This document shows positions 47,301 to 54,529 of a stretch of DNA of 64,000 bases, one piece after another. The stretch is taken from assembly GCA_947623655.1 (NCBI GenBank), contig CANQHG010000002.1, positions 1 to 64,000 of the forward strand. Reading direction: 5' to 3'. Origin of the DNA: an uncultured Clostridia bacterium. GTDB lineage: Bacteria > Bacillota > Clostridia > Christensenellales > Borkfalkiaceae. Position 1 is the first letter of the stretch. Every line of letters starts with the position of its first letter. Position numbers and translations under genes: made by a program. The notes under the pieces are model-generated. The model saw only the letters and a program-made list of their open reading frames with translations. It had not been told where the DNA came from and did not search any database.

Positions 47301-50300
47301 CGTTGCCTCGTTTTTATCATACCATGCCATATGAGAGGTCTTGCCGCCCTGCACATAGTATTTCCCCGTCGAATCGAGCGGAAGAATCAGGTTAACGCCC
47401 TTGGGAATTGTAAAGCTTCTCCTGATTTCCCCGTTGTTTTTGATGATATAGACCGTTTCGTTTGCGTTGGCGGCCTCGCAGGCCTCTTCGACAGACGGAT
47501 AGAACTTGCCCTCGTTCCGGGCGACGTATGTACCCGTCGGCGCGACCCATGCGTAGATCGTCGCGTTGCTCTTGCTGACGGTGAACGACCAGGTTGTTGC
47601 CGTAGACATCAGCTTGTCGTTCATGACCCAGCCGTAGAATTGATATGTGGAGCCGAGGCCGTTGAGTTTGAGCGTGACGAGATTACCCATCGTCACTTCA
47701 TTGCCGCTTGTGACTGCGGTCGAACCGCTTGTGGCGGAGATCGACGTCCCCGAATGGTTGTTGTCGTAATCTTTGACTTCGAAAGTGACGGGTGCGCCGC
47801 CCGAATAAAAGCCGATATTACGGATGTAGCAGTGCTGGCTTGCCGAATCGGCGCAGAATGCCAGCCACATGCTGCCCGCTTGCTTAACGGGGACCTGACA
47901 TCTCAGCCAACCATCGTCGAGCAAGGTGACATACTGCGCGTCGAAAGAAGGAGTTACATGTTCGCCCGAATCCGGGTCGTTTCCCGCAGCAAGTTGAGCG
48001 AATGTTCCGTTGTTTATATATGTCTTTACATTTCTGCCATAAATATATTGTTTGGTGCCCGGCGTTTTCGCATCCGTCGGGATCAATCCTTTGAAGCTGT
48101 AGAGAAGTCTGCTGTAACGGATCTCATCACCCTGTGAGTCGTAGAAAAATCTGCCGTCTAAATGCACCTCAAAGGTAACGGAACCCGCTTTCTGGAACGT
48201 AAATTTGATCTGGGAAACAGAATAGGCAGCTGTATAGGCTTTATAGACAAAAGTCTCCGTCGTCGATTGCTCGGGCGCGAACCGCCATTGGTTTACGGTA
48301 TCATGCGCAAGCGTAAAGGGTTCGCTGTCTTTGTTCTTCAGATTGTTCATACCCGAAAGATCCGAAGAAGTCCCCGGCTCGTCGATAATGATATTAAATG
48401 TAAGCGTGGGCTCGCTGTAATACCCCTGAGCAGAGGTGGATACGACAACCTTTGTATCGACCGAAACATTTTCCAAGCCAAAACCGCGTGTATTGCCGAC
48501 AAGATCCCCCGAGCCGTCTTCCGAGGAACTCGAGGCGATGCTCTTGCCGTTCACTTTGACGTAATACTTTATTGTCGCTTCATTGGAGGGCTTAAACTGC
48601 TCAAAGGTAAAGGCAAGCAGATTGCTCTGCGCAAAAGGCACATGGACCTCGCTCCCGTCTATGATCTTCGCCTCAGGGTCGACCTCCACTCCATCCACAG
48701 TCTTGCTCAGACTGATCTGCGTGATCGGTAGCATGACCTCCTGGAATTCCACTTTGAGATTGGGATCTGTGGATTCATAGTCGCCATTGCTGATGCCGTC
48801 CGAAGAAAATCTGATTGTCGCTTTTGCGGATTCTTTCCCCCTGTTTGAGGTGGAAATCATACTTTCGCCGCTTTCGCTTCTCAAATAGCCGAACACGGCA
48901 TTCGTCTGACGGGTAGGATCGGCAGTCGACGTTATATTCTGTTTGGCTATGAACGTAAAATGCCCGTAGTAGCCATCCATCGCTTCCAATTTCTCTCCGG
49001 GAGTCACAAGCTTCCCCTCGAGATAGACGTCGCCAAGACGTGCATCGTATTCGACCGTATAATCGATCCGCGCGTCAGCGTCCGCGCTCGTACTGATACG
49101 CAAATTTTTTACTTCACAGAAATGCGTATAGGATGTGCTATAACTACTTAAATAAAGCTCAAAAGTCAGTGTATGACGTTCATCGCCTATACCATGAACG
49201 GTACGGTGCTGGAACGTCTTTTCTGTAGGCTTGGAGTGAGAAGAATCCGTTAACTGCTCTGTACCGTCTATTAAGACTCTAAAATAGTTCATGGAAGAGC
49301 TCGAATTATAGGCGTAATCAAATTGGATCCATTTATCCCCCACAAACTCAAAGGTCATGGTAGCCGTCCATTTTGTCGGAGTAGAATGCTTTTCAATATC
49401 AACGAAATAGACAGCCTCATCGTCCGAGGTCTTCTTTTCCCAATATTTTACCTCGGAATCGGGGTTCAACGTTTCCAAAACGCCATGATAGGCGAAATAG
49501 GCGACATACTCCACTTCGCCCTGCGGCCGCTCAATCGTAAGGGTCTCGTCATAGCCGACGATCTCGCCGTTGGCATTGTCGTACCAATAGAGGAACTCAT
49601 GTTCATCGTTGGGGATAGCCGTAAGCGAAACGGGCGTTCCCGAATCGCAATAGTAATTCTCAAATCCCTCGCCCATTTCCTCACCGTCACGCTGAATACT
49701 ACCGCCATCCGCGTCGTTCGTGGAAGCGGAAAGAATCGCCATAGGGGAAAGATCTTTGATAGTGGCATAGCCATCGGGTGTATCATAATAATCTTCAAAG
49801 GCCCAAATCGAAATTTTAAATGTGTTCCCTTCTGTCAAATAAAGTGAGCGTGAAGCATCGTGCTGCTCCAATCGCTCATCGTTATCATACGCCTCCTCAA
49901 CCTCGTATGTGGCATATCCGAAAATATACGCTTCGTAATAATCTGTATAAGACCAAATTTGAAGTTCAAGATTGTACAAGGAAAAATCGAGCGTGAAAGT
50001 AACGTACCCCGTTTTGATCATAGAAAACGATAGCGTGTAATAATCATCGTAAGAACCGCCGACTATGGAATACTCCCCTGTATCGGAATCGAAATCAAAA
50101 TCGCCTTCAACGAAAATATATTCCCCTTTCTCCGGTTCTTTCAAGCCGGAAATATAGGCATGAGAATCGTAATAATACTCATCGCATTCTTCATCATACG
50201 TATCAGTATCGAAAGTTAATTCGAATACGAGTGTATCGCAGCCCATAGCATGAATCAAAGCGGCGTCGATCGTGATGTCTGTGTCGATTTCACGATATCC

Positions 50301-51119
50301 GTTGATTTCATCGGACATTATATAAAGCGGTTTGAGATCACCTCCCTTTGCCGCACTGATCACCAACTTTGCACCGACATCGAGATACGCTTCCACACTG
50401 AAATTGATAAGTCCTGTCTCAGAGATATCTACCAGCGCCATACTTACATAGTAATAGCCCCAATCACCACAAACACGTCCCGACCATTCATTGCTGTAAT
50501 AAACATAATAAAATGGCTCATCGGATCCACCCGCCTCAAACCAAGTCTCGTTCACCGTATAATCCGCTATGGGCGGCGTATATCCGTCTATTGTAAATGA
50601 GGCAGTGCTCTTATAATCCACGTTGGAAGGGCTCAGCGTCACTCTCAGCGTTTTACCCGCTTCCACCTCCATGGAGATAACTTTCGTGAACGTTTGAATA
50701 CCACACCAAGAAGCCTCTTCTTCGTCTTCTGTATCACAAATCGAACCATCGTATTGAACCGTAAGCGAGGTTTTTCCATCTTTCAAATCCGCTGTAAAAC
50801 CTGCGGTAAAGCTGCCACTCTTTGTGAAAGTTAAATCAATAACTTTATTGCCGTATTCCGCGTCCGCAGCATTGGCATAAAAACAGTCTCGGGACATGTC
50901 ATATGCCCAAGGCGTATCACCGTCGGCGATATATTGGCCTTCATATCCATTTTCAGGATCGGCAAAAGAATAGTTTTTGCCGTCATATCCCGCGATAATG
51001 AACTCCGCAGGGGTGGATTCGCCGCTTGCGTCTATCATAAAGGGCATGCTGATTCCCGCCCCTAAGACTATGATAAAACAGCCAAACAGGATCCCAAGCA
51101 ACTTCTTTCTGATACTCAT
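38340..51119 (-). CDS. giant MBG-repeat surface protein, copy 2 (4259 aa)
   Basis: A 4259-residue exported protein. The start at 51119 is chosen because a GGGAG/AAGGAT site precedes it; the in-frame ATG at 51161 coincides with the predicted transcript start. A signal helix covers residues about 7-28. The head (about 30-1700) differs from that of copy 1 but has the same plan: jelly-roll-like modules, InlB-like segments near 510 (FLYWYDNANGEI) and 1160 (FYGWVMNDKL), then a VARNEGKFYPSVEEA region near 1206 that parallels residue ~955 of copy 1. From about 1710 the sequence is the same as in copy 1: about 29 MBG repeats, helical stalk, transmembrane helix and RRKF. Predicted to be a cell-surface fibre anchored in the membrane. 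Head DNA is visibly AT-richer than the repeat DNA. Confidence 0.9.
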   Translation of the reverse strand: MSIRKKLLGILFGCFIIVLGAGISMPFMIDASGESTPAEFIIAGYDGKNYSFADPENGYEGQYIADGDTPWAYDMSRDCFYANAADAEYGNKVIDLTFTKSGSFTAGFTADLKDGKTSLTVQYDGSICDTEDEEEASWCGIQTFTKVISMEVEAGKTLRVTLSPSNVDYKSTASFTIDGYTPPIADYTVNETWFEAGGSDEPFYYVYYSNEWSGRVCGDWGYYYVSMALVDISETGLINFSVEAYLDVGAKLVISAAKGGDLKPLYIMSDEINGYREIDTDITIDAALIHAMGCDTLVFELTFDTDTYDEECDEYYYDSHAYISGLKEPEKGEYIFVEGDFDFDSDTGEYSIVGGSYDDYYTLSFSMIKTGYVTFTLDFSLYNLELQIWSYTDYYEAYIFGYATYEVEEAYDNDERLEQHDASRSLYLTEGNTFKISIWAFEDYYDTPDGYATIKDLSPMAILSASTNDADGGSIQRDGEEMGEGFENYYCDSGTPVSLTAIPNDEHEFLYWYDNANGEIVGYDETLTIERPQGEVEYVAYFAYHGVLETLNPDSEVKYWEKKTSDDEAVYFVDIEKHSTPTKWTATMTFEFVGDKWIQFDYAYNSSSSMNYFRVLIDGTEQLTDSSHSKPTEKTFQHRTVHGIGDERHTLTFELYLSSYSTSYTHFCEVKNLRISTSADADARIDYTVEYDARLGDVYLEGKLVTPGEKLEAMDGYYGHFTFIAKQNITSTADPTRQTNAVFGYLRSESGESMISTSNRGKESAKATIRFSSDGISNGDYESTDPNLKVEFQEVMLPITQISLSKTVDGVEVDPEAKIIDGSEVHVPFAQSNLLAFTFEQFKPSNEATIKYYVKVNGKSIASSSSEDGSGDLVGNTRGFGLENVSVDTKVVVSTSAQGYYSEPTLTFNIIIDEPGTSSDLSGMNNLKNKDSEPFTLAHDTVNQWRFAPEQSTTETFVYKAYTAAYSVSQIKFTFQKAGSVTFEVHLDGRFFYDSQGDEIRYSRLLYSFKGLIPTDAKTPGTKQYIYGRNVKTYINNGTFAQLAAGNDPDSGEHVTPSFDAQYVTLLDDGWLRCQVPVKQAGSMWLAFCADSASQHCYIRNIGFYSGGAPVTFEVKDYDNNHSGTSISATSGSTAVTSGNEVTMGNLVTLKLNGLGSTYQFYGWVMNDKLMSTATTWSFTVSKSNATIYAWVAPTGTYVARNEGKFYPSVEEACEAANANETVYIIKNNGEIRRSFTIPKGVNLILPLDSTGKYYVQGGKTSHMAWYDKNEATYKYFTLTIAKEATVTVLGNFYIGGTLHRGDRSAQAHTSGAYSHLINNGTIEISSGGLMDVYGRVTGTGEINVRKGGYLYQPFLILDYAGGSNTQDLFGQDQVPFKRYAMINIECTFTVYYGGILYGHASLYFWSSIHTLEEPFISYAAAPVYSDKKAILLLEGDESYARMEYDGTKTISVVHNPLPGTDGTYTAGTAECWGTESVGLTKMTLHGGARLTYMEFPLSINTSEVAFAIPYNFDVTLESGTFNIDYAYKLMPGAKLTVKSSATLNLNADFFVYDGLIQQSMSGGLYPQVQDLIGAGYSATANFIVDGELNVNKGTFLGVIQTTGTGRINIADGVTLAGTIKDGGGGTYDCNYAEFKSTARVWDAVHNTLAALEAGHSYIATGATEFTLPALSVTFETATARYTAPHSQGAAHTGLKTVELDPVEGLTGSWMVVHDTHEFPGWEKYNPTAEDRIVKAEGTCTALGCGETESSYLLYAPETIGALGYSGKAYGQDDVLQLMKDYYGTLADTVKVSVTLNVDAPTNAGEYTVSVTLEGAYFKDGAGYTKTKEFKWSIGKAELTAVTVEGEYTYNGKAQTPQVTVKAGDLILKEGEYKVAATNNKDASDAASVTVEATSPNYTGKLTATFKIAAKEITVTLEEQSAVYTGKKPVVSSNNSTNWNVESGEIYDSFAALGIELSIAENAKAAAKYKIEGTCGNKNYKANFTEAYFTIEKKAIEVQARGGSSVYGEEVAELTWTVAEGQLVDGDSEADLQITLDWKDGKAPKNAGDYTIAGTGEAANYEITVKEAKYTVTKKGITVTAEDKSTVYGAELAELTWTVAEGELVEGDTKEDLHITLKRNSISLAAGTYRDDIVKESAEADNYEITVTAGTYTIAKKPIEITLKEQRTTYNGSKQYASGESQNWTVQKDALAYEDSAEELVVTLTAFGTEAGSYAIEGSIGNENYEAAFSAANFVIEQLSIESGEVVGFKAQVEYNGRAQEFAELKVQVGVLQATIETKYESNHDAGTAKVTITGTGNFCGEIEKAFTITQKAITVTIKDQGKTYDGQAGELDGAAWTYSPALCEGDGADALEVTLSAELGKDHGEYRITGSGASKNYKVTFRGETNGQEYGKYTIEKAAATLTIAPAEREYGEENALTFTVSGLVAGENIDGAVTLITKAEKKSPVGDYEIEAQIAEDHEIAKNYTVTWEKGTLKVTARKIAIVIHAQSGTYTGQKPGVSSEANTDWEVTSGSIAEDDDLGVELTIQAAEKYHQGTYTLKGEAKSEAAKNYAITWTEGTYTVAAKEIAVQIRPQSAEYTGRKPAVSSEEKIAWAVETGAIVEGDDAKITLSIVEKDGAWGRGTYDITAECGNTDYTVKAEKGENAFTITPKDIKDATVTVAEEEGGFVYKAAAWTPEVTVTLENYSNVTFETSYQENTNAGTARVTVSGTGNYAGTAEATFEIKPKDIAEAVVTVTEQEGGFVYRNAEWTPAVTVTLAGYGAVTTYTATYRDNKNAGKAYVTVEGTGNYTGTAEATFEIGKKAITVTAESLNSAYGETVKPLAFHVEGLFDDGNDVEAHIVIGCEVSEQSPTGTYTITVQFEEGYEPKNYAATFQSGTYTVTAAEFSGIGFESVTLTYDGTYHKPEVTGAPEGAEIEYRSNGEAFTGAREVGTYEVTATVTLENYTAESLKATLTIQKKHITVEIGPQEADYSGAEPEISQDAWTVMDDGLCGTDERSVLNVRLTKERGTDAKTYEIAGTYESRNYEVAFEKGTFTIKALAVTVEIKPQSSVYNKQIPEVSSEEGIGWERTAGTVLEGESLGVVLALKDGAADAGIYDIEADWTNKNYALTILGAEGAYEIEAKALSVRIEDQYGVYNGKEPEVAQGPSYYRVTGGEPESGDELGVKLKKAAGAGYRTEGYAITGEAENKNYSVTFTAGVYHIAKKSITVTLQNQQGEYSGERPEADQSKWSVAAGAVENGDDLRLRIAIGDAAKYNAGVYKLSAVSGNANYSVTFTPATYTITKRNVTVQIGAQSGAYTGRTPQLSAEQGRDWTLSDGTIAAGDDLGIELEIEAAEKYHAGNYTLTGTWRNTNYNVTFGTGTYTVTKKGVEVRIGKSASVGYNGEAPTLETEIWTVTGLADGDGREVLGVTLHVVGKGGAWNAGVYEIDGEAAARDYDVTFVKGSVTIERAKVTVEVTAHKAVYTGTAPEFGAVYGTDWTLKSGEIYKEDDLGITLTTTHEHAGKYTLDGGYTNENYAVTFTGGALEIVAKEIEVQIGAQSSVYGESITVKQDAYEAEGVAAGDDLEVTLTKTGGRNAGKYDITGRSANTDYAVTFKGGTGAYTIEKRKINVTILDQESVYGDRASVDQKKWQAGAGEIVGNDDLKIVLSKEAGDEVREGGYAIVGSYTNENYEVTFEGGRYTIKPRAVTVTPNGGKAEYNGQEPKLDQSAWKVTEGSRVSGDDLEVTLTLGAGDHTAVGKYAIAGSAGNKNYAVTFAAGEFEVTARKITVTLKDQTAEYNGQEPVPDNAEWEDDGRLLDGDDLHIVLAKDAGTEAGSYTIRAEYRNDNYSVVFKTGLFRITARKITVTIADQTAVYNGREPAVLQTAWDDNGMIVGNDELNIVLTKQNGHTVGEYTITGGYTNKNYDVTFKAGTFRVTPKAITVTIADQTAGYDGKEPALEQGRYDDGGGIEAVDEKNIVLSLVAKESWDAGEYEIAGTFGNENYTVTWIKGTFTITPREITVRVADQTAEYTGKEPEPMQTRWEAENAVAGDDLKIVLVKEAGTDAGEYALGGVCGNTNYRATFIGGTFTISKRDIGETIVLAGENDNGTVVLEYTGADIALTAFAEAPVRIVLDPPALKETGSYTVTATVEDKNYCGSKEFAVVVKLTAYSENLVTALRRLEEIAGDLTAEELTAEDFDTVKEIAVTLASLTEEERTLAEEELARYTALIDAWNAEIDEEVIETAHMTADALISGLFVTTALAALAYVMLRRKF
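38676..45621 (-). repeat. tandem MBG-domain array, copy 2
   Basis: Same ~29-unit array as copy 1 (offset 14,026 bp), encoding residues of about 1834-4148 of giant protein 2. Confidence 0.85.
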
Positions 51120-51165
51120 ATCCTTTCTCCCTTTGTTCATTTGTTGAACATTTGTTTCCATTAAA

Positions 51166-51294
51166 TATTATAGCATATTCTCCCCCCCCCATTGTCAATA
51201 ATATTGAAGCACTTTCTTCACTCAAAGTTTTATATTTTTTATTTTAAAATCTTTTCACCGCCCCTACTGCCTACAAAAATGGCCTTATGCCCAC
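51166..51294. repeat. duplicated promoter block, copy 2
   Basis: Matches 36581-36708. Changes include a C run of nine instead of eight and a few substitutions upstream of the -35. The match ends where the palindromic element begins. Confidence 0.88.
51167..51198 (-). promoter_or_regulatory. promoter of giant gene 2 with poly-G spacer tract (G9)
   Basis: Minus-strand TTGACA (51193-51198) and extended -10 TGCTATAAT (hexamer 51167-51172), spacer 20 bp with nine consecutive G (51182-51190 as C). One G more than in copy 1, which makes the spacer one base less favourable. Confidence 0.82.
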
Positions 51295-51358
51295 CTCAGT
51301 CGCCTGCGGCGACAGTACCTCCATGAGAGGAGCCTTTTTCCCCAAGGGGGAAGGCTTA
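51291..51358. repeat. interspersed palindromic element (MITE-like)
   Basis: Three small hairpins in a row (GTCGCC-TGC-GGCGAC, CCTC-CATGA-GAGG and a CCTTTTTCCCC/GGGGGAAGG pair). The style recalls the short palindromic repeats scattered between genes in many gut Clostridia. In copy 1 only the ends remain (about 36705-36728), as if the middle was deleted. Part of a 338-base gene-free stretch (51120-51457); the family name is not known to me. Confidence 0.5.
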
Positions 51359-51363
51359 TAGAA

Positions 51364-51401
51364 ACATGGTGCCCTTTCCCGATTGGGAAAGGGCACCATG
51401 T
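51364..51401. terminator. strong hairpin after the ABC/Ig-protein operon
   Basis: A perfect 17-bp stem (51364-51380 with 51385-51401) with a GATT loop, 57 bases beyond the stop of the minus-strand 1023-residue gene. The T tract on the minus side is short (TTTC), so it may be a weak terminator or a 3' mRNA stabiliser. Confidence 0.65.
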
Positions 51402-51457
51402 AAATCTTTCAACAATATTCATTCTGCCGATCTCTTCTGCGACCGTCCGAGAAATAC

Positions 51458-54400
51458 TTATTCAAACGGGGACAAAGGCTTGATCCCACGGTATTTCGCC
51501 TGAGAAGCTTCGTCGGCGAGCTGTTTTTCGTAGGTGTTTGCGCCGTCCGAGCCGTACATATAAAACCTGAAGTTCTGCGTACCCGCCGCCCGCGGCAAGA
51601 TCTCGCCTTGGTGCCGTACGCCCTCGTCGTCCGACTCCTGCAATACGGTGATATTCACTTTGTATTCGTTCAGCCCGCGGCAACTCTCGTCGAGACCGTC
51701 CATGGAGAGCTGGGAATAGTTCTTCCCGCCGCCGTAGAAAGCGATCCCGCCGTGCACATACTGTTTTCCGTCCCTCTCGTCCATGATATTGCCGTACTTC
51801 TCGGGATATTTCTCGCTCACGAAATTCAGCATGGACGCGACGTCGAGCTTGAGGTCGGCCATAACGGTTTCGATGAGCGTGGAGCTGTCAACAAGGGTGA
51901 GATCTTTCCAATCGTACAGGCGCACATCCCCCTCCAGACGGAGCACGCTGGCAAAGGAAGTTCCGCCCGTGCCCGCCCATCCGTCAAAGCGGGCGGCATT
52001 GCCGAAGCTGTTTCTGTTGAGCAGCGCCCCGCCGAAGTTGCTCTCTACGCCGATGCAGAAGAGCCCGCTCGTCTCGAGAACGCTGTCTTTGAGGATGACG
52101 TCGGTGAGAACGTATTGCCGATAGAAATAGTCGTCATTCAAAAGATCTGTGCCGACGGCGTACGCCTTGCCCGTGCGATCGGTGAGCGAGGGCTCGTTCC
52201 CCGTGGAGATCGTAGACGGGATCGCCCTGTTCGTCCCCACTTTGAGGATGAATTCTCTCGCCTGTGAGAGCACACAGCCCTCGATCGTGACGTTGATCCG
52301 CTCGTCGTCGCAACCGCTGTTCTCTTGCAACGAGGAGAGGAAGTAGTGCTCGCCGTCGCGGTTCCCGCCGTAGACGCGGACGACGTTTCTGCCGTTGCGG
52401 ATCCTGCAGTTGAGAATGCGGGCGTCGGCGTTGATCTCGAGCGTCGTTCCCACGAGATTGAGCGCGAGAAGGTCGTAACTGTTGCCGCCTGCGGTGAGCG
52501 AGTCGTCGCTGCAATTCATAAGAGTGAGATTGTAGAGCGTTACGCCGTCCGTTCTGATCAAAAATCCGATGTTGTCCTGCCCGGCGACGCTGGCGAGCTG
52601 TTCGCCGTAGTTTACGAACCAGATGGGACCGCGGAAGAACTGCGGCGCATTGGAACCGTCACGCGCGTTGGCGATGTATTCCGCATTGATGCTGCAACCG
52701 TTGCCGTATACGTCGTTTTTAAACTCAACAAGGTAGTTGACTTTGGCGTCTTCCGGCTTGCCGATATTGGAGTAATAGGCAGTGTTGAATGTGGAGCGCA
52801 TCTCTTTGAGAAGGGCGCGGCGGGCCTCGAGCGGAAGCATTTTCCCCTCTTCATCCGTGCCGAGCATGACGTCCTTTGAGAGGACGATCTTATCTCCCGC
52901 TTCTGCCGACGTCATGAGCTGCGGCGCCGTGGAGACTTCAACCGCGTCGCCGATAACGCCCAAGGTGAGCGAAACGCGGGCGTTATTGCCGTAGACGGCG
53001 TTCCCTTTCCACGCCGCAGTCACTGTGACCTCGCCGCTTTCATGGGGAATGAGAATAACTTGATCTTCTGCCGCCGTTATCGTGGCAACGCTCTCGTCGG
53101 ACGTGGAGAACATGAGATCTTCAACGCTGTGAAGCGCACCGCCCGTATTGTAGGCCATGACATTGAGGACATATTCATTGTCGGCGACAACTCCGTCTTT
53201 CCACGTCTTGCCTGCGACCGTATATTTTCCCGCGAGCCCGACTTTTGTCTTATTCAGAAATTGCACCGCGCTGACCTGTTCGATCGCCTCAATGTAGATG
53301 GTGACGGTCTCCGAAAGAGGCTGTCCGCCGCGGTATGCCTGCACGGTGAGAACGGAAGTTCCCCTCTCCCCGAGTTGCAGCGTGCATACGGCGCTGTTTT
53401 CGGCATTCGCTTCCACAGTGCCGCCTCCCTCGCACGACCAGCCGTATGTGACGTCTTTAACATTCATCGATGGCACCGCATAGAACGAAAGCTTTGAATG
53501 CGCGAGCGCCGTCACGGCAAACGTGCCGTCTTCGTTGCCTTGCATGGCGAGATCGGAGCGCACGGCGTAGCTGAATTTTTCAAAGGAGAACACGACGCGT
53601 TCGGACCTGTCGCCAACGGCGACGCGTCCCTGCAACTCGCCCGAGAACGTATCGGCGAATGTGACGTCTATTCTGTACCGCCCGTGTCCGCCGAGAGAGA
53701 CCGCAGTCCCCTCCGCGCCTTCCGCGATGAAACGGGGTTCGGCATCCGCTTCCACATAGATAGAAACCGTTTTTGCGCCCTCTTCCAGCAGGACGGTCGT
53801 GCCCGCGCTGCCGTTGACGGTGATGCCCGATTGCGTCTCCGCTTTCTGCACGTTGAGCAAAGCGCGTTTTTTGATGGGACCGTCAACGCCGTCCGGCACC
53901 GTAACGGTGAGATCCACCTGCCCCGAAAAGGGAAGAAGGAGCGTGTGCGAGGCCTCGTCGGCAAAGGCGGGCGTTCCCTCCGAGGAGAGCGTTCCGCCGA
54001 AAAACGTCTCGGGACGGAGCCGCGTCTCGTATTGATATTTTCCGCTCACGACGGTGGCGGCATACCCGTTGTCCGTCTTGCGCAACAGATCTGTCTCGCT
54101 ATCGTAGAGCGAATACAGGGAGAAATCGAAATCGTAGGGACGGGAAGAGACTACAATAACGGTTACGCTGTCCGTCTCGACGTCCGCGGCCTTACAGGAA
54201 GCGACGACGCGGGCGACGCCCGTCGAGCGGGCGATGACGGACCCTCTTTCGTCGACGCGCACATCCGCAAACTCACTGCCCTCGACGGGTTCCACGCTGA
54301 AAGCGTATTCACGGTTGGTCGCGTTTTGCGGGCTGACTTCCGCCTCGAGTTTGTAGGGCATGGGCGAAGCGAGATCGATAAAGAGCGTATCGTTCTCGGG

Positions 54401-54529
54401 CTTATTGAGGATCTTGATCCCGTTCGGTTTGATCTGCACGCCGAGACTTGCGACGTTCGTCGCCGAAAACACCGTGAACAGAAAGAGCAACGGTATGATG
54501 AGCATGAGCGCTATGATATTCTTTCTCAT
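51458..54529 (-). CDS. 1023-residue exported Ig-like/beta-helix-like protein coupled to an ABC transporter
   Basis: An exported protein (signal helix about residues 5-22, no lipobox) that I cannot assign to a family. The N-terminal part has Big_2-like Ig features (VSPQNATNREYAFSVEP, GVARVVASCKA), followed by further beta-sandwich-like segments. The second half (about residues 600-870) has short repeated hydrophobic strands (VTLYNLTLMNCSDDS, DARILNCRIRNGRNVVRVY) like a right-handed beta-helix. No C-terminal anchor is evident, so it may be secreted or held by other proteins. Its start overlaps the permease stop (TGATG), so it is made together with the transporter and may be its cargo or its extracellular subunit. 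Confidence 0.8.
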   Translation of the reverse strand: MRKNIIALMLIIPLLFLFTVFSATNVASLGVQIKPNGIKILNKPENDTLFIDLASPMPYKLEAEVSPQNATNREYAFSVEPVEGSEFADVRVDERGSVIARSTGVARVVASCKAADVETDSVTVIVVSSRPYDFDFSLYSLYDSETDLLRKTDNGYAATVVSGKYQYETRLRPETFFGGTLSSEGTPAFADEASHTLLLPFSGQVDLTVTVPDGVDGPIKKRALLNVQKAETQSGITVNGSAGTTVLLEEGAKTVSIYVEADAEPRFIAEGAEGTAVSLGGHGRYRIDVTFADTFSGELQGRVAVGDRSERVVFSFEKFSYAVRSDLAMQGNEDGTFAVTALAHSKLSFYAVPSMNVKDVTYGWSCEGGGTVEANAENSAVCTLQLGERGTSVLTVQAYRGGQPLSETVTIYIEAIEQVSAVQFLNKTKVGLAGKYTVAGKTWKDGVVADNEYVLNVMAYNTGGALHSVEDLMFSTSDESVATITAAEDQVILIPHESGEVTVTAAWKGNAVYGNNARVSLTLGVIGDAVEVSTAPQLMTSAEAGDKIVLSKDVMLGTDEEGKMLPLEARRALLKEMRSTFNTAYYSNIGKPEDAKVNYLVEFKNDVYGNGCSINAEYIANARDGSNAPQFFRGPIWFVNYGEQLASVAGQDNIGFLIRTDGVTLYNLTLMNCSDDSLTAGGNSYDLLALNLVGTTLEINADARILNCRIRNGRNVVRVYGGNRDGEHYFLSSLQENSGCDDERINVTIEGCVLSQAREFILKVGTNRAIPSTISTGNEPSLTDRTGKAYAVGTDLLNDDYFYRQYVLTDVILKDSVLETSGLFCIGVESNFGGALLNRNSFGNAARFDGWAGTGGTSFASVLRLEGDVRLYDWKDLTLVDSSTLIETVMADLKLDVASMLNFVSEKYPEKYGNIMDERDGKQYVHGGIAFYGGGKNYSQLSMDGLDESCRGLNEYKVNITVLQESDDEGVRHQGEILPRAAGTQNFRFYMYGSDGANTYEKQLADEASQAKYRGIKPLSPFE

